This document shows, one piece after another, positions 63,678 to 64,000 of a stretch of 64,000 nt of DNA. The notes under the pieces are model-generated. The model worked only from the letters and a program-made list of their open reading frames with translations, did not search any database and had not been told where the DNA came from. Each line of letters starts with the position of its first letter. Positions within the stretch are counted from its first letter, which is position 1. Both the position numbers and the translations under genes were made by a program. Source of the stretch: Candidatus Obscuribacter sp. (lineage in GTDB: Bacteria; Cyanobacteriota; Vampirovibrionia; Obscuribacterales; Obscuribacteraceae); NCBI GenBank assembly GCA_016712465.1, contig JADJQZ010000001.1, positions 5,704,001 through 5,768,000 of the forward strand, read 5' to 3'.

Positions 63678-64000
63678 ATGGGCGCAAAAGATCCCGGCAA
63701 AACGGAATCCGATTCAGTAGAAACGCTTGTGCTACGTTTGAAGCCGGGCGAAGAAATCTTCCAAGCTATCGAAGCGCTGCTGGCAGAAGAACAGGTGCAG
63801 GCCGGCGTCATCACTTCTCTTGTTGGTAGTCTTAAGACGGCCCATCTGCGTTTTGCCGATGCCCCGGAGGGAACCATGCTGAGCGGTCCCTTCGAGATAA
63901 TTTCCTGCACGGGCGTGGTGGCATTATCGGGCAGCCACATCCACATTGGTATCGCGGATGGTGCCGGGCAATGCCTCGGCGGGCACTTGCTACCAGGCAG
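63678..64000 (+). CDS. PPC/DUF296 domain protein (partial, runs off the window)
   Basis: An open frame of 107 codons from ATG 63678, one base after the stop of the previous gene, without a stop before the window edge. It reads VLRLKPGEEIFQAIEALLAEEQVQAGVITSLVGSLKTAHLRFAD and then GPFEIISCTGVVA and SHIHIGIADGAGQCLGGHLLPG, matching the PPC/DUF296 domain of bacterial and plant (AHL) proteins. The conserved HLH-like and GGH segments are present. The domain trimerises in known structures and its bacterial function is unclear. The start codon is coupled to the upstream gene. Confidence 0.88.
   Translation, partial: MGAKDPGKTESDSVETLVLRLKPGEEIFQAIEALLAEEQVQAGVITSLVGSLKTAHLRFADAPEGTMLSGPFEIISCTGVVALSGSHIHIGIADGAGQCLGGHLLPG

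Overview
The window looks like a chromosomal piece of a free-living, secretion-rich bacterium with middling G+C. The mix of kynurenine-pathway tryptophan catabolism, hydrogenase maturation genes, many long secreted tetratricopeptide-repeat (TPR) proteins, an S-layer-homology lipoprotein, a DUF4388/GGDEF-like protein and a giant RHS protein fits best, in my judgement, a non-photosynthetic cyanobacterial relative (Vampirovibrionia/Melainabacteria, Obscuribacter-like). That is an inference: there is no rRNA or tRNA here to settle it. TTG and GTG starts are common.

Layout. 0-5 kb: hydrogenase maturation and nickel handling (maturation protease, HypA, a Cys-rich protein, HypB with a His-rich segment, a NicO/NiCoT-type transporter), then a ferritin-like diiron protein, an aldo/keto reductase and a degenerate receiver protein. 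5.5-9.9 kb: a YceI lipid-binding protein, a secreted HExxH protein, a helical-repeat protein and a DUF1152 protein. 10-18.5 kb: a 1847-residue PDZ-TPR-DUF7305-like protein, two small ORFs, a lipoprotein and an SLH lipoprotein. 18.5-28.7 kb: a helical-repeat/SWIM zinc-finger pair, a zinc-ribbon RDD membrane protein, a methyltransferase, an Hsp70-like ATPase and a nucleoside-kinase-like protein. 28.8-36.9 kb: a run of envelope or secreted proteins (His/Gln-rich membrane protein, RlpA-like, M23-like, esterase, HExxH-TPR, NlpC/P60), with a candidate structured RNA and tandem terminators at 29.6-29.7 kb.

37-52 kb is an accessory island. It starts with an AbiEi/DUF6088-type antitoxin gene whose toxin partner is reduced to 21 codons. 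Two frame-broken pseudogenes and a frameshifted IS256-family transposase follow. The main feature is an RHS polymorphic-toxin locus: a secreted lectin-like protein (CHB_HEX-LamG-CHB_HEX), a 2456-residue RHS protein (signal peptide, C39-like protease domain, RHS shell interrupted by seven copies of a ~105-residue module, four in exact 315-bp tandem, and a phospholipase-A2-like tip), and a displaced orphan RHS C-terminus with a different, papain-like tip, next to small membrane proteins that could be immunity proteins. A 47-bp identical repeat marks the junction at which the two tips could be exchanged.

52-64 kb returns to the core genome: an unknown protein, a secreted thermonuclease, a four-gene kynurenine operon (3-hydroxyanthranilate dioxygenase, ACMS decarboxylase, kynureninase, kynurenine monooxygenase), a secreted TPR protein, and divergently a 982-residue protein with an S/G/P repeat, DUF4388 and a degenerate GGDEF domain, followed by the 5' part of a PPC/DUF296 gene that runs off the end.
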